A DNA stretch of 64,000 nt. Source: Taxillus chinensis (taxonomy: Eukaryota; Streptophyta; Magnoliopsida; Santalales; Loranthaceae). Location of the stretch: positions 50,215,569 to 50,279,568 of the forward strand of contig CM042085.1 in NCBI GenBank assembly GCA_023512835.1. Direction: 5' to 3'. Numbering within the stretch: the first letter of the stretch is position 1; each line of letters starts with the position of its first letter. The position numbers and the translations under genes were made by a program. The notes under the pieces are model-generated. The model saw nothing but the letters and a program-made list of their open reading frames with translations, searched no databases and was not told the origin of the DNA. This document shows, in pieces, positions 10,825 through 21,248 of the stretch.

Positions 10825-12066
10825 TGTTGGGTCAAACTCAGAATTTGGATGATGCAGATCAAACCCTATGTAATTTGATTTGAGATGTTCCATGTTTATT
10901 CTTAGTCTGTGCAGAAGATAAAACTTTAATTCGGACCTACTCTCGTAAGGACAAAGCCAAGGACAGGATACATAATCTTGATCCGGATCATCGTGAGTGT
11001 CATCATTCACTTGGTACATAACTAAGGTATCATCCGAAGTAAGGATCCTTTATGAAGAGTAATCACTTGACAAAACGACCAAGGAACCCGCGTCTAACTT
11101 TCAACTAGACCATGTCAAGTGATACGGAGTAAGATTTCGAGTCTACAACTCGCACGGAGTAAGAGAGACTTGTTGCGGAGAACGAATCGAAGTTGTCACT
11201 CCACCGAACCAAGGAAATAAAGACACGGACTATGAAATCTGAGTCTGTCACTGATGCAGAGTAAAGACAACTGTTACGGAGTAAGGGAAGCTAACGCGGA
11301 GCAAGGAATCCGAACCAATCGCTAATGTGGAGTAAGAACCTACTTTATGCGGAGTAAGGAAGCGCTTACCTGGAACAACGATTCCAGGACTGTACTGATA
11401 CGGAGTAAGCAACTACTGACATAGAGTAAGGATCCGAACTTCGTTGATACGGAGTAAGGAACCTTACTACTGACTAAGAAGATGCTGCTTCCCCTTTTCT
11501 AAGCCGCATTTAATGGTCAGCTCGTTGTGTCCCGATGAAAGACAAACTCATTGAAGATCTAAACTATCTTACACGTGGAACACTCAGAGATGTGGACGCA
11601 GTCTCAAATGCAATTAGAATCAAGCAAAGTAATTCATTACACTTATACTTCCAATATTTCGAACTCCACATCCGTAGCAGTTAAAGCAGAAGTATTTTCC
11701 GAGAAGAACTTAATGTTACACAGTGCTCGGGATATACAGTTCCAAGATAGATTCATAAGAATGTCTATAAATACAAAACTGTGTATATTTATAAAAAAAG
11801 CGTGAGCAAGAGAGGCTGTTCAATAAGAGCTTATAGAGATTATAAACGCAGTGTGTGTAACTGTAAAATTGAGTGCTATTGTAATCAGCTGTAATTGCTG
11901 CTTATTTTGTTGTAATTATCATTAGATAATAAAGCAAAATACTTCTACTATCTGGTTATCTTCCGCACTGATTCTATATCTTTTAACCAGATTGTGATGT
12001 ACCTGTGAGAGGAAAGAGTTTTGACTTTAGCCTATTCACCCCCCTCTAGGCTACTAGGGACCAACA
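10825..12066 (+). repeat. SirA1 3' LTR (1242 bp)
   Basis: The LTR begins TGTTGG and ends CCAACA, a perfect 6-base terminal inverted repeat. A polypurine tract precedes it. A TATA box, TATAAATA, lies at 11766-11773 and the conserved near-terminal block TTCACCCCCCTCTAG is at about 12035-12050, as in the other SirA and SirB LTRs. U3 holds an array of GGAGTAAGG motifs (11030-11470). The next bases are internal copia sequence of SirA2; GAGAT before and GAAAT after the LTR differ by one base and are not claimed as a target duplication. Confidence 0.92.
11030..11470 (+). repeat. GGAGTAAG minisatellite-like array in SirA1 LTR U3
   Basis: CGGAGTAAGG and close variants recur roughly every 25-40 bases, about ten times, separated by unrelated sequence. 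The same motif, read as CTTACTCCG on the plus strand, is clustered in the minus-strand LTRs at 15330-15660 and 38190-39420. The spacing is irregular, so this is a dispersed motif cluster and not a strict tandem repeat. It may be a CpG-rich enhancer; that is inference. Confidence 0.8.
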
Positions 12067-14675
12067 GAAATAGTAAACCCTTTATCATATAAATTACTGA
12101 CACTCAGCAGATTATGCTTCAAACCTTTGACTAGTGTAACTTTAGTGATTGATACACAGCCGTTGGTTAAAGTGTCATACCCCACAGTCTTATCATTGCT
12201 GTTGTCGCCATATGATACGGATAGGCCTCATTTGTCAATAACTTCAATGAGCAGAGACTGATCACCCGTCATATGTCCAGAGCATCCATTATCGAGGATC
12301 CACTTGCTTTGATTGATCTTTAACTTCAAGTGATCCGGCAATACATTCTAGAGATGTTCCTGCAAGACAACAATTTACACTTTTGGTGCCCAAACTTGTT
12401 TCGAGCGGTTAGGAGAAACAATAGTAGTATCAACAGTTTTGGATTTTACTTTATTAGGAACTTTAGCTTTCCAAGTTGACTTAACTTTGTTAGTGTCAGT
12501 TGCTTCTTTTATTTGGGTTTTCTTGGGAGAGTTATTCTTTTCAGATTTTGATTTTGATTCGCTCGAAAATCCCTTTTTGATGAACTGATCTTTATTAATA
12601 TGAACTTGATTACAAAGCCAGTCATCAGATAAACTCCAACATTCATAGTGACAATGACCTATTTCTCTACAGATGGAACAGGCACTATGATGCGGAGGAC
12701 AAATATGGGATACAGGTTTCTTAGATTTTATAGGTTTTCTACACTGATCCCTATGGCCCAATCCTTTGCGATTGGGTGATGCGCTCTTGGCACTAGATGC
12801 ATCAGCCTTAGCCTTTCCTTTCATTATGGGTGCTACAGTTTTTGCTTTAACTGCAGCAGCCTTCCCTTCATCATTAGGTACGGGTGCTACTACTTCGGGA
12901 AAAGCAGTAATAGCCTTTCTTCCATAGTCATAGACTATGGTGCCACCTGAAATGAAACCATCCAACAGTTTAGATGTACTAATAGGATAAAGGTTGGTTA
13001 GTTTCATAATGAAATCCGGAGGACACTCAGTAGCTTGTATGGAGGTTGATGGTTCGGAGCCAAGGCTAGGTTTAACTCGAACGTCATCTGGATTAGTCCT
13101 AAATGTAGAAACTATTTCCCCCGAATTTAGCCACTTATGATTTATTTCTTTTTCCATTTCAAGTTTATTTTCGAGTCTTTTAAGATTTACAATTAGGCTA
13201 GTTAGGTTGGTATTTAGCAGATGATTTTCAACTCTAAGATCACGATACCAAGCCTCTTTACTTCTAAAGTCAGCTATATCCTTTTCAAGTCTTGCAATAG
13301 TAAATTCAAGGCATTTAATCTAACTTTCCATATCGTTATACATTTGAGTAATTATTAGTCTCTCATTCTTTTTATGATCACGTTCAGCAGTAAGAGATTC
13401 TAAGTTACTCATGAGCTCAGAGATAGAAGGTACCTCAGTATTTGCTATGAGGTAGACGTTCGGCTTCAGGGTTGGCTCATCATCAAAGGATTGCTCCTCT
13501 TCGTCTGAGCCACTGACGTACTTTGTGACGAATGCCTTCCTCTTGTTCTTGCTGTTATCTGAGGTGGAGCATCAGGGAGTAACCTTGTCACTTTTCTTGG
13601 CTGTCTTAGATTTAGATTTATAATCCTTGGCCCAGTAATCGGGTTTCCTACAGTTGTAACATTCTTGGGAACTCGACTCTGATCGCTCCTTCCTTCTGGA
13701 TAATGATGAGGAGCTTCTTCTAAATCCTTTTATACTTTTCCATAGGAATCGCTCGAAGCATTTGACCAGAAGAGCTATTTCTTCTTCAGCGTCCGAGTCA
13801 GAGTTCTCTGACTCTTCCGTATCATCATCCCGTTGTATGCTGAAACATTCCGTAGCTTTGAAAGCTATCCCCTTTTCTTTTCAAGCTATTTTCTCATCTC
13901 GGTCAATGTATTTGAACCTGACCTCATGAGTCCGTAGCTCTCTGTATAACTCTTCAAGGGCAGCATACTGCCAGTTCTTGTCCGTTTGCATCTGGAGCTG
14001 CTTGGAGTAGTAGCGATCCGGCAAAGAGCGGAAAAACTTGTCATTGATTTGGAATTGCATATAATGCTCATTGACAATTTCCAGCTCAAGTATGAACTTG
14101 CCAAACCTCTGGTAGATGCTCTCGAGGGATTTGCCAGGTTTGTGATTAAGGCTCTCAAAGTTCTGTCTGAGAGCACAAATGACGTTATGCATTTGGGACT
14201 GACTTCCCTCATAAAGAATTATTAGTTTATCCTAAACAGCTTTCGCTATCGTGCAGCCCTAGACGTCCGTAAAAGCTTCGGAGTCCAAAGACGATATTAC
14301 GTATGCCAGAGCCTTTTTGCTTGCACACTGCCAGGCTCTTTCATCATTGGTGAGTTTAGCATCCGTCTTTGGCCTTCTAACTCCATGTTCTCTGATAGTC
14401 ATCGGAGTGGATATCTCCTGATGAAGACATGGCCACATGAGATGATCATGACATACCATGAACATTCTCATACGAGCTTTCCACTGGGAGAAAAGCTCAG
14501 GTGTGAACTTTGGCAGTTTAGTCAGAGTAAAACCAGAACTCCGTGGTTGTAGAGCAACAGCAGCAGCAAGTTGAGGTGGATCGACATTTTCACTGCTGCT
14601 TCGATTGGGGAAGGGCGCTTGTGCACCTTCGGAGTTAAGGCGAGTGTTGAATAGCATACTACTTTCTTCGGCCAT
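12067..14675 (-). pseudogene. gag: SirA2 gag and N-terminal protease
   Basis: The start is ATG at 14675, about 45 bases after the primer site. The N-terminal capsid-like region (14675-13880) resembles the UBN2/DUF4219 type of copia Gag. A degenerate CCHC knuckle near 13645 (CYNCRKPDYWAKDY) has lost its His and last Cys. A long helical segment follows, then a second, intact knuckle, CSICREIGHCHYEC, near 12655-12690. The protease motif LDNGCSGHMTGD lies near 12260-12295 (Asn follows the catalytic Asp, where Ser or Thr is usual). Stops and frameshifts occur near 14258, 14225, 13880, 13573 and 13322. Two widely separated knuckles are also seen in SirB. Confidence 0.87.
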
Positions 14676-14720
14676 TGTTGAGAGAGAAAGAGTGGGATCT
14701 CTACTCTGAGTAGGTAGAAC

Positions 14721-14733
14721 TGCTCTGATACCA
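14721..14733 (-). promoter_or_regulatory. SirA2 primer binding site (initiator tRNA-Met)
   Basis: The minus strand reads TGGTATCAGAGCA two bases after the LTR end, complementary to the 3' end of plant initiator tRNA-Met. It marks the start of minus-strand DNA synthesis and fixes the LTR edge at 14736. Confidence 0.93.
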
Positions 14734-14735
14734 CT

Positions 14736-16039
14736 TGTTTGTCCTTGGGAGCCTAGAGGGGGGTGAATAGGCTCTTATCGAAAACTCTTCACTCACTCTT
14801 TAACACAATAGTTATCTGGTTAAGAGATTAAATCAATGCGGAAGATAACCAGATAGTGGAAGTATTTTGTTTTATTATCACCTGATAAGTACAACAAAAT
14901 AGAAGCAGATTAAAGCTTGTGAAGCTTTTCGATCTACTCTAACAACTCTCTTACACTCTCACTAGCCTCTATTCTCTCAATGAGCTCTTGTACATACACA
15001 CTTATCTCAAACTCACGAACATCAACTGTTTCAACCACTTTATAATGTACAAGTGTTACAATATATATAGAAACATCCTTGAGAGACAATCTCGGAACTT
15101 GTTCTTTCGGACTATGTGCAGCATTGACTGTTCCTCGGAATTCTCTCTGCCTTGAATACTGCAGATGTGGAGCTCAAGGTCTTGGGTCTGTAAAACATAA
15201 GTGTCTTGTGAGTACCCAAGTGTAGTTAAAGTTGTGTCCACATATCCGTGTGATCCACGTGTAAGATGCTTTAGATTATCGATGACTTTGAATGTGAAGA
15301 GATAAGTTGAGGCAACGTCTATTTAATCCGACGTAAAGTTCTTTACTCCGTGTTAATAAAGCTCGGATCCTTACTCCGTATCATTGGTTGCTTACTCCGT
15401 GTTAGTTTAGTACTAGAATCCTTATTCCATATCAGCGCTTCCTTACTCCACATGAGTTGAAAGGACCGGATGGCTCACTCCATATCAGCACATCCTTACT
15501 CCACATGAGTAACTGGTTCGGATTCCTTACTCTGCATCTAGTTTTCTTACTCCGTACGAACAAAGGACTCGGGTCCTTTTCCGCACAAGTACTTCATTAC
15601 TCCGCATCTATGAAAGACTCAAATCCTTATTCCATGTCTAGTTTCCTTAATCTGCTTGAGTGGAAGACTTAGCTTTTTAACTCCGCGAAGACTTTATCTT
15701 ACTTCGTGCAACTTGTAGACTAAGATTCTTACTCTGCAACTATTTGACTTAGTCCGTTTAAGGTGTTAGGCACAGATTCCTTAGTCCATAACTTTAAGTG
15801 ATTAATCCGCACGAATGATCCTTATTTTGTATGAAGTGTGACTTGGTTATTTACCAAGTGTTTGATGACATTCACTCTTGTTCCGATCAGGATTATGTAT
15901 CCTGTCCTTAGCTTTGCTCTCACGAGTGTAGGTCCGGATTAAGATCATATCTTCTGCAACAACTTAAGATAAAACAACCAAAGTCTCAGATCAAATTACA
16001 TAGGGTTTTATTCGCATCATCCAAATTCTAGGCTTGACA
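14736..16039 (-). repeat. SirA2 5' LTR (1304 bp)
   Basis: Reading on the minus strand, the LTR starts TGTCAAGCC at 16039 and ends ACAAACA at 14736. It aligns with the SirA1 and SirA3 LTRs. Compared with SirA1, a few bases after the first TG are missing. The CTTACTCC motif cluster lies at 15330-15660 and a TATATATA box near 15060-15070. Compared with SirA3 it lacks about 30 bases near 15275 and has a single copy of the segment duplicated there. Confidence 0.9.
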
Positions 16040-16206
16040 AAGAGATGGTCAAGCTAATGACCATAACTAAGCGCTTCATGAGAGGCAGCCCATGGTGTAT
16101 CCTTTACTTTAAGCTAAATTTATTTTTAGACTACAACCTTTGGTTCTTCAAGTCTCCAGACTTAGACTATAATTTGGCAGCTTCATCAAATCCTGTGTTT
16201 CCAACA
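16040..16206 (-). repeat. SirB 3' LTR remnant (U3 start only)
   Basis: On the minus strand it begins TGTTGGAAACACAGG at 16206, after a polypurine tract, and continues about 170 bases. About 70 bases match the start of the 5' LTR near 27250-27319 almost exactly (GCAGCTTCATCAAATCC on the plus strand). The rest of the LTR is missing at the junction with SirA2. Confidence 0.85.
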
Positions 16207-16615
16207 ATCTCTCCCTATTTAATGTAAGCTGACAGCGGTGAATACATGAAGTCTGACACTATGAGTTTGATGGGCCATTTTGGATTAATCGGAAGATATC
16301 TTTGTATATAACGAATTTGGAGGAGATCAACATTTCAAAAATACACACTCCTCTCCCCCGTAGGCATGAAGTTGCGTTAGCTGGCTCCTGTCAAAGATAG
16401 CTCCCCCTACGAGCTTGCTCCCCCTGAGAAACACTCTCCCTTTTTGGGGTGAGGAACAAGCACCAGAACACAGACCTCATGGGAGCAATGGAATAAATCA
16501 CAGAACAGCAGGCAGCAGAGCAAAGACATACATAAAAGGTAACTGATAGAAAGTAAGTACACAGAGAAATGAAAAGCAAGAAATGCAGTGTACAAGGAAT
16601 TAGATTACAAGATAG
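16207..16615 (-). other. SirB 3' noncoding region with several polypurine tracts
   Basis: 409 bases between the ORF3 stop and the 3' LTR. The minus strand has AGGGAGAGAT directly at the LTR edge (16207-16217) and further GGGGGAG-type blocks near 16356, 16408, 16427 and 16437. No gene is supported. The arrangement parallels the repeated tracts of SirA1. Confidence 0.75.
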
Positions 16616-19600
16616 TTATGGGTTAAATTTAGAGTAGAGTACACTCTGTGTAAACAGAAAAATAGTAGCTTGCTCGCGCAGGAGTTGAGCAGGAGTCAAA
16701 TGTAGCGAGGCAGCTTGACTGCTCACACGATCAAATTCAGGCACGAGAGCTGGGAACCCATTGGTGGTCAGGATGTGAATGTAATGGCAAACATAGAAGC
16801 CGCAGCTATGAGCATCATCCTGAGCAGGAATGCCTTGCTTGACTCGAGTAATTTCCATCGGTTTGGAGAGATAATAGCCACCACACCCATGAGAATATCC
16901 CTGCATGACACGGGTGAGGGTGCAGTTGAATTCAAGGAGTTGTTCACGCTGATGGATTAGTAAAGTACTAGGTTTGGAGTCGAAGATGACGATCCATTGG
17001 TTCTTGAAGTCAATATCGAGAAAAAACCAGTGCGGGGAGGTTGACAAGTATGGGATAAGCACCTAGTCTACCTCATTCCATGGACGAAAGGAATTCTCAT
17101 ATCTGCAACCCTGTATAATCTCTATCATTGCTGCATCATCAAGGAGCTGAGCCTGCATGATCGGCAAACAGAGTTCCACCCGGATATCTCGGCGGATATG
17201 GAGAGGCAGCTTCTCGAGGTATGACTTCTGTGCAAAGATGAACTGAGTCATCTCAATATTATCCATTTCTTCACCGTCATGTAGGAGTCAACATAAGTCT
17301 GGACCAGTGAAGAAGGCTTCGTAGCCACACGTTCGCGCAGTTGTATCCCCAGCAACATAGGTATTGAATGCAGCCAGTTCAGCTGAGGTGCCTCCAGTTG
17401 TTACAATGCGAGGTGGGGCTAATGGTTGGTCGGTGGTAGTAGCAGCTGGTTTAGTAGGTAAAGTAGGCATGGTGTACTCAGCCGTACTTGGATGGGTAGT
17501 GGAAGGACCAGGCTGAGTAGAAGAAGATGGTTGGTAGGGAGCAGCTGTCTGCTTCTTCATACGGGTTGCAATGGGAACATCATCATCATCATCAGAATCT
17601 GGGATGACAGTGGTTCTGTGTGCGCGCTTTCTCCCCCGCATGTAAGTGGCAGTAGATGGAGGTGGTGAGTGACTCGGGGAAGGCATGGCTGGCTATGGAG
17701 TATCTACAGGTTCAGGTGTAGGCCGGTTGGATGACTGTGGGAGTGTCTTTGATAGTGAGAGATATTTTGCCATTGGCAAGACGATGACATTCAGAAAGAA
17801 TAGCTCCCAGAGTTGTACTGAGTCCTTTGTATTGTCTCTGGTAAGCTCCTTTAATGTCTTCACAGTGTTCCTCCAGATGTCTAAACCCATCGGTGGTCAC
17901 ATGTGTGAGTGATGTCATTTCTTGCTGCACCTTGTCTAGGGTACGGTCTGATAATTCAACTTGAGTTCGTACTTCTTCCATACCTGACTCCATGTTAGCC
18001 AGTCGTTCTTCAAAGGCCTGAGACACTGATGTTTTGAGGATGCCAGAGGAAATCAGTTTCTCAATGACCTTGCTAGCTAGAAGATCTACTTCTTCTGCTG
18101 TCAGGGAACATGAGAGAGACGCAACTGGTACTAGGATAGCCATTGGGATATTGGCTGCGAACTCCTCACTTGCTTGAGTGGCCACTTGATGAATTATAGG
18201 TGCAGATGGTGTGGCCATCTCAGTCCTTTCCACAGTCTCAGGGACTTGTGGGATAGCTCCTACATCAGAGTCACTGGCTGCAGCACCAGGAGTTTCTTCT
18301 TCTTCTACTTCTTCTTCTACCACAATTTGTACCACCTCAGCATCATGAGGAGTAGATTTGACTGGTGAGTCCACCATGATGGGAGATGGGGCAACCATTG
18401 ATACAGCTTCCACTGGGTCTCTTCTTATAAGACCCTGATCAACCAACCAATTAATCAGATAGTCTCTATCTACCATCTGCTTACCAAAGGCGATCCATGC
18501 CTTTCGTAAATCTGCGGGGGTCATATGAGCCTTGGCATATTCCATATAAAAATCTTCTAGCTCAGACTCCCCAAGAGAGCTCAACAGTACAAGTGTAGAA
18601 CCCCTATCCTCTGGGGTTTCTTGTGCTGGTGTCTGCCCTCCATCTGCAGGTTCTCTAACTTCGGCAGTATCCTTGGGCAGCTCGGTAGTAGGGGCCTCCT
18701 CAGGTGTAGAATCAGTGGGGAGATGAGTTCTGGCAATGTTCTCCACCACTTCAGCTATATGTATTGTTGCGGCGGACGCAGAGGAGCCCCTAGAAGTATG
18801 TGGGACACGAACCGGCTGTCGTGGAATGTGAGCTGGGGCCTGTACTGAGCTAGCTGTGGCCCCTGCATGACTTCTTGCACCTGACTCAGGCCTCTTCATC
18901 GACTTGATCTCCAGCTGACCATCTTCATAAATGCTTTTAAAGATGTATTTGGTCGGCAGTGGCACTAAGGGTCTGTTGCAGAATATGTCAAGGTGTAGGA
19001 ACCTTAGGACTTTGGTGAGAAGTAGTCCAAAGTGTCCCTTCTTGCTTTTGATCGTGGTGTGTATCTGAGTTCCCCAGTCTACTCATCTTCCCTGTAGAAC
19101 ACTACACATGATCTTCATCTGCTCATGCCTTTCAGAGTCATGAGCAGTCTTCTTACACAGTAGGCACTATCCGGTGACTATGAGAGTCACCAGTGCCTGA
19201 TCGGAAAACCCAATCTTCAGGGCTCCCCGACCTTGCTTTCCGGGATTGGAATACCCAAGAAAAGACTTACACTCTTCTCTGGAGAGACTGGGAAGAGGAT
19301 CAAAGTTACCTTTTGGTAGTGGAAGTGCATTGCGGAGCGTTTCGGCTAAGACTCGAATCTCCACCCCGTGTACAGTTCCCACAAGGTCGTCTCTAGCGAG
19401 TACCATGGTCTCGTAAAATTCCGAGACATCTTCTATCAACAAGTCTTGCATCCCTGTGTAGACATATGCAATACCAGTATCATCGAGGCAACTTCTGAAT
19501 TCGTTCATCCAGCTGACTTTGGCGTAGCCTATGGCTTCCCAATCAATGACGAATCCTAGAATGATGTTGTGTAAATCGTCGGCCATCGATGAGCTTGGAC

Positions 19601-19634
19601 CTGCCATGGAGCTTGTAGAGAGAGAAAGAGACAC
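16616..19634 (-). pseudogene. SirB ORF3: plant-transposon N-domain, coiled middle, Ulp1-like (C48) protease
   Basis: Three parts are read on the minus strand. The N-domain (19634-about 18990) contains FVIDWEAIG, DVSEFYE and a VHGVEIRV segment and ends in a stop-broken CLLCKK...VDWG region that matches the layout of SirA1 ORF3. The middle (18965-17712) is acidic, Pro/Thr-rich and then helical. The protease part (17686-16616) shows His 17032 (PHW), Asp 16981 (FDS), Gln 16822 (PAQ) and Cys 16804 (SCGFYVC): all four Ulp1 residues. Stops lie at 19167, about 19070, 17288 and 17063, with a frameshift near 17700. The 17063 stop (DxVL) is probably CAG to TAG. Function and substrate are unknown. A frame ATG at 19604 is an alternative start. 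Confidence 0.82.
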
Positions 19635-19793
19635 TCATAGAAAGAGATTGTAAGGTTCGAAGGTCGTCAAGGGAGAGAGAAAGAGAGAAAGGGACAGAAT
19701 CAAAGAGAGAGAGAGAGAGTTCTAGGGTTAGGGTTCGAGTGTGAAAACGACGAACATACCTTTGAGCTTCGTCTCTATTAGTGACTTATATAT
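19635..19793 (-). promoter_or_regulatory. Putative internal promoter and leader of SirB ORF3
   Basis: On the minus strand a TATATAA-like box lies at 19786-19793. A double telo-box (AACCCTAACCCTAG) lies at about 19722-19735, followed by a CT-rich stretch leading to the ATG at 19634. AAGGTATGT near 19755-19763 resembles a splice donor. This matches the TATA, telo-box, pyrimidine-rich order found before SirA1 ORF3, though the sequences are otherwise different. Function is inferred. Confidence 0.5.
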
Positions 19794-21248
19794 GAGTTGA
19801 GAAGTGTACCATAGAAGTCACTCACTCTGTCGGTTCGTCTTCATGGTCTGCGTTCTTTTCTCTGACCCGCCTCTTTATCATCCGGATCCACCCATTGGAA
19901 TATTCAAGCAATGAGTCCACGTCACCCCTTAAGTCGGTGTAACTTCCATTTTAAGTGCACAGTGACGTGCTGACGTGTCTGTGATGCTTGAGTAGTAAGT
20001 GACAGACTCCGTCTCACTTTGATCCTTTGGACTACGACTGTACGAAGCTGTATTAGGATGCTTTAAGGCTACGACCCTCGAGGCTTCGAAGCAGCAGTCT
20101 TCGATCCAGCAGTTCTTCGATGCAGTTTACTTCGAGGTCGACTACGAATTCAGCGAATGGTGGATTTCTCTGGACTTTTTCAACACTTAACAACACACAT
20201 GGGATGCATATGACAATTCACATAATATTATTCATGATGAACAGTGTTGTGAGTGGAATTGAAATTACGTGCCAGAACTTGATTTCTTTCAACCGTAATA
20301 CCTGGTTTACATGTATGTCTACTGCATCACTACCATTTAACTCTCCATTTACCTTAGAAATGACTAAGTACTTCGTCACACTGCATCTTGTGCCAGAAAA
20401 TGATCACTATGTTAACATAGCATCTAGTAAACCATGGTTTATCAATTGCAGCAACCCAGTCATGAATTTAGAGTCTCCTCACACATTTAGCAAAACCCAC
20501 TCAGCGGAGGCCTCACCCTCTCACTCTCGGATCAACATGTGAGTTTGATTCAAGAACTAGAATTACACTGTTTGATATGCTCATGGTCAACCGAATCTTA
20601 CCACAACCCTAATCCAACAATGATTTTCAGTTCCGTATAGATGACTTGAGAGACAAGATGTCCCTATTGAGAATCAGAACACACACTCTATCATTGTCTA
20701 ATTTACAACTCAGTATGGGTAGAGTTTGGAGTTTGATCATTCAGATTATCTGTGTTAGTTATCTCTTTTCTTTTGTGGAGCACCAATTTTCAGTACTTAT
20801 TCATGAGCCTTTTTACATGGACAGAGCTCAATACAATATCTTTTTGAATCACATGATCATACAATTTGACCTCCAACTATTACTCTAACAGAGACACAAT
20901 CTGGGGGAATAGTGAGGACTCCCCCTAAGATAGGCAGTTAATCTATTGTCTATTCTCTTTTTGCATTTTTCACTTTGCCTTTTTCTAGCGAAAGGTAGTG
21001 GCTCTTTTTAAGTAATAGGCTTTTTATGATTCTCAAATACTACAGTCTCAGTTATCCTTTGAGCATTAAATCATTGAGGATCCTTTCCGTGCAAGCCAAT
21101 AGCACCATAAGATACAACAATTCCTGCTAGTTAATGAATGCAATGCCACACAGGTGATATTCGCTCAGAATAAAATGACAAGTAATGAGAATATCATTTA
21201 ATTTAAACATAAAGGGAATTGCACTCATTTCACTCAAGACTTGAGGAT
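19794..21248 (-). other. SirB spacer between the integrase remnant and ORF3
   Basis: 1.45 kb with no supported reading frame. A polypurine block (CTTAGGGGGAGTCC on the minus strand) is near 20920-20933, like the post-pol tracts of SirA1. RT and RNase H should lie between this spacer and integrase, but neither the YVDDI nor the GLKQAPRAWY type of motif is seen, so they appear deleted at about 21249. Confidence 0.7.

Larger units (their letters stand above)
3061..12066 (+). mobile_element. SirA1: 5'-truncated Sirevirus-like Ty1/copia element with post-pol ORF3 and 3' LTR
   Basis: The element starts inside the protease active-site region and contains integrase, RT, RNase H, a 1.6 kb spacer with repeated polypurine tracts, ORF3 with an Ulp1-like domain, a final polypurine tract and a complete 3' LTR (10825-12066). 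Gag and the 5' LTR are missing, replaced on the left by Tek1. RT and RNase H wording matches the SIRE/Maximus lineage, as do the multiple polypurine tracts. The right LTR edge abuts internal sequence of SirA2, a minus-strand copy of the same family. No target duplication can be checked because the left end is lost. Confidence 0.88.
12067..16039 (-). mobile_element. SirA2: 3'-truncated Sirevirus of the SirA family, 5' LTR through protease
   Basis: On the minus strand the order is LTR (16039 to 14736), primer site, gag and the start of protease. It stops at 12067, equivalent to about base 3282 of SirA1. The 220 bases shared with the start of SirA1 pol are nearly identical, so the two are close copies in opposite orientation. 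Pol beyond that point and the 3' LTR are missing. Confidence 0.88.

Noticed and set aside
11030..11470. Regularly spaced short repeats resembling a CRISPR array
   Set aside because: Spacing and unit vary, units are about 10 bases, the cluster sits in U3 of an LTR, and the genome is a plant.
10820..12071. GAGAT/GAAAT as target duplication of a solo SirA LTR
   Set aside because: One mismatch, and the left word is the polypurine tract continuing from ORF3, so the LTR is the 3' LTR of SirA1 and not a solo.
20120..20542. 140-codon open frame on the plus strand
   Set aside because: It lies antisense in the SirB spacer, has no recognisable domain and no related copy in the window; probably chance.
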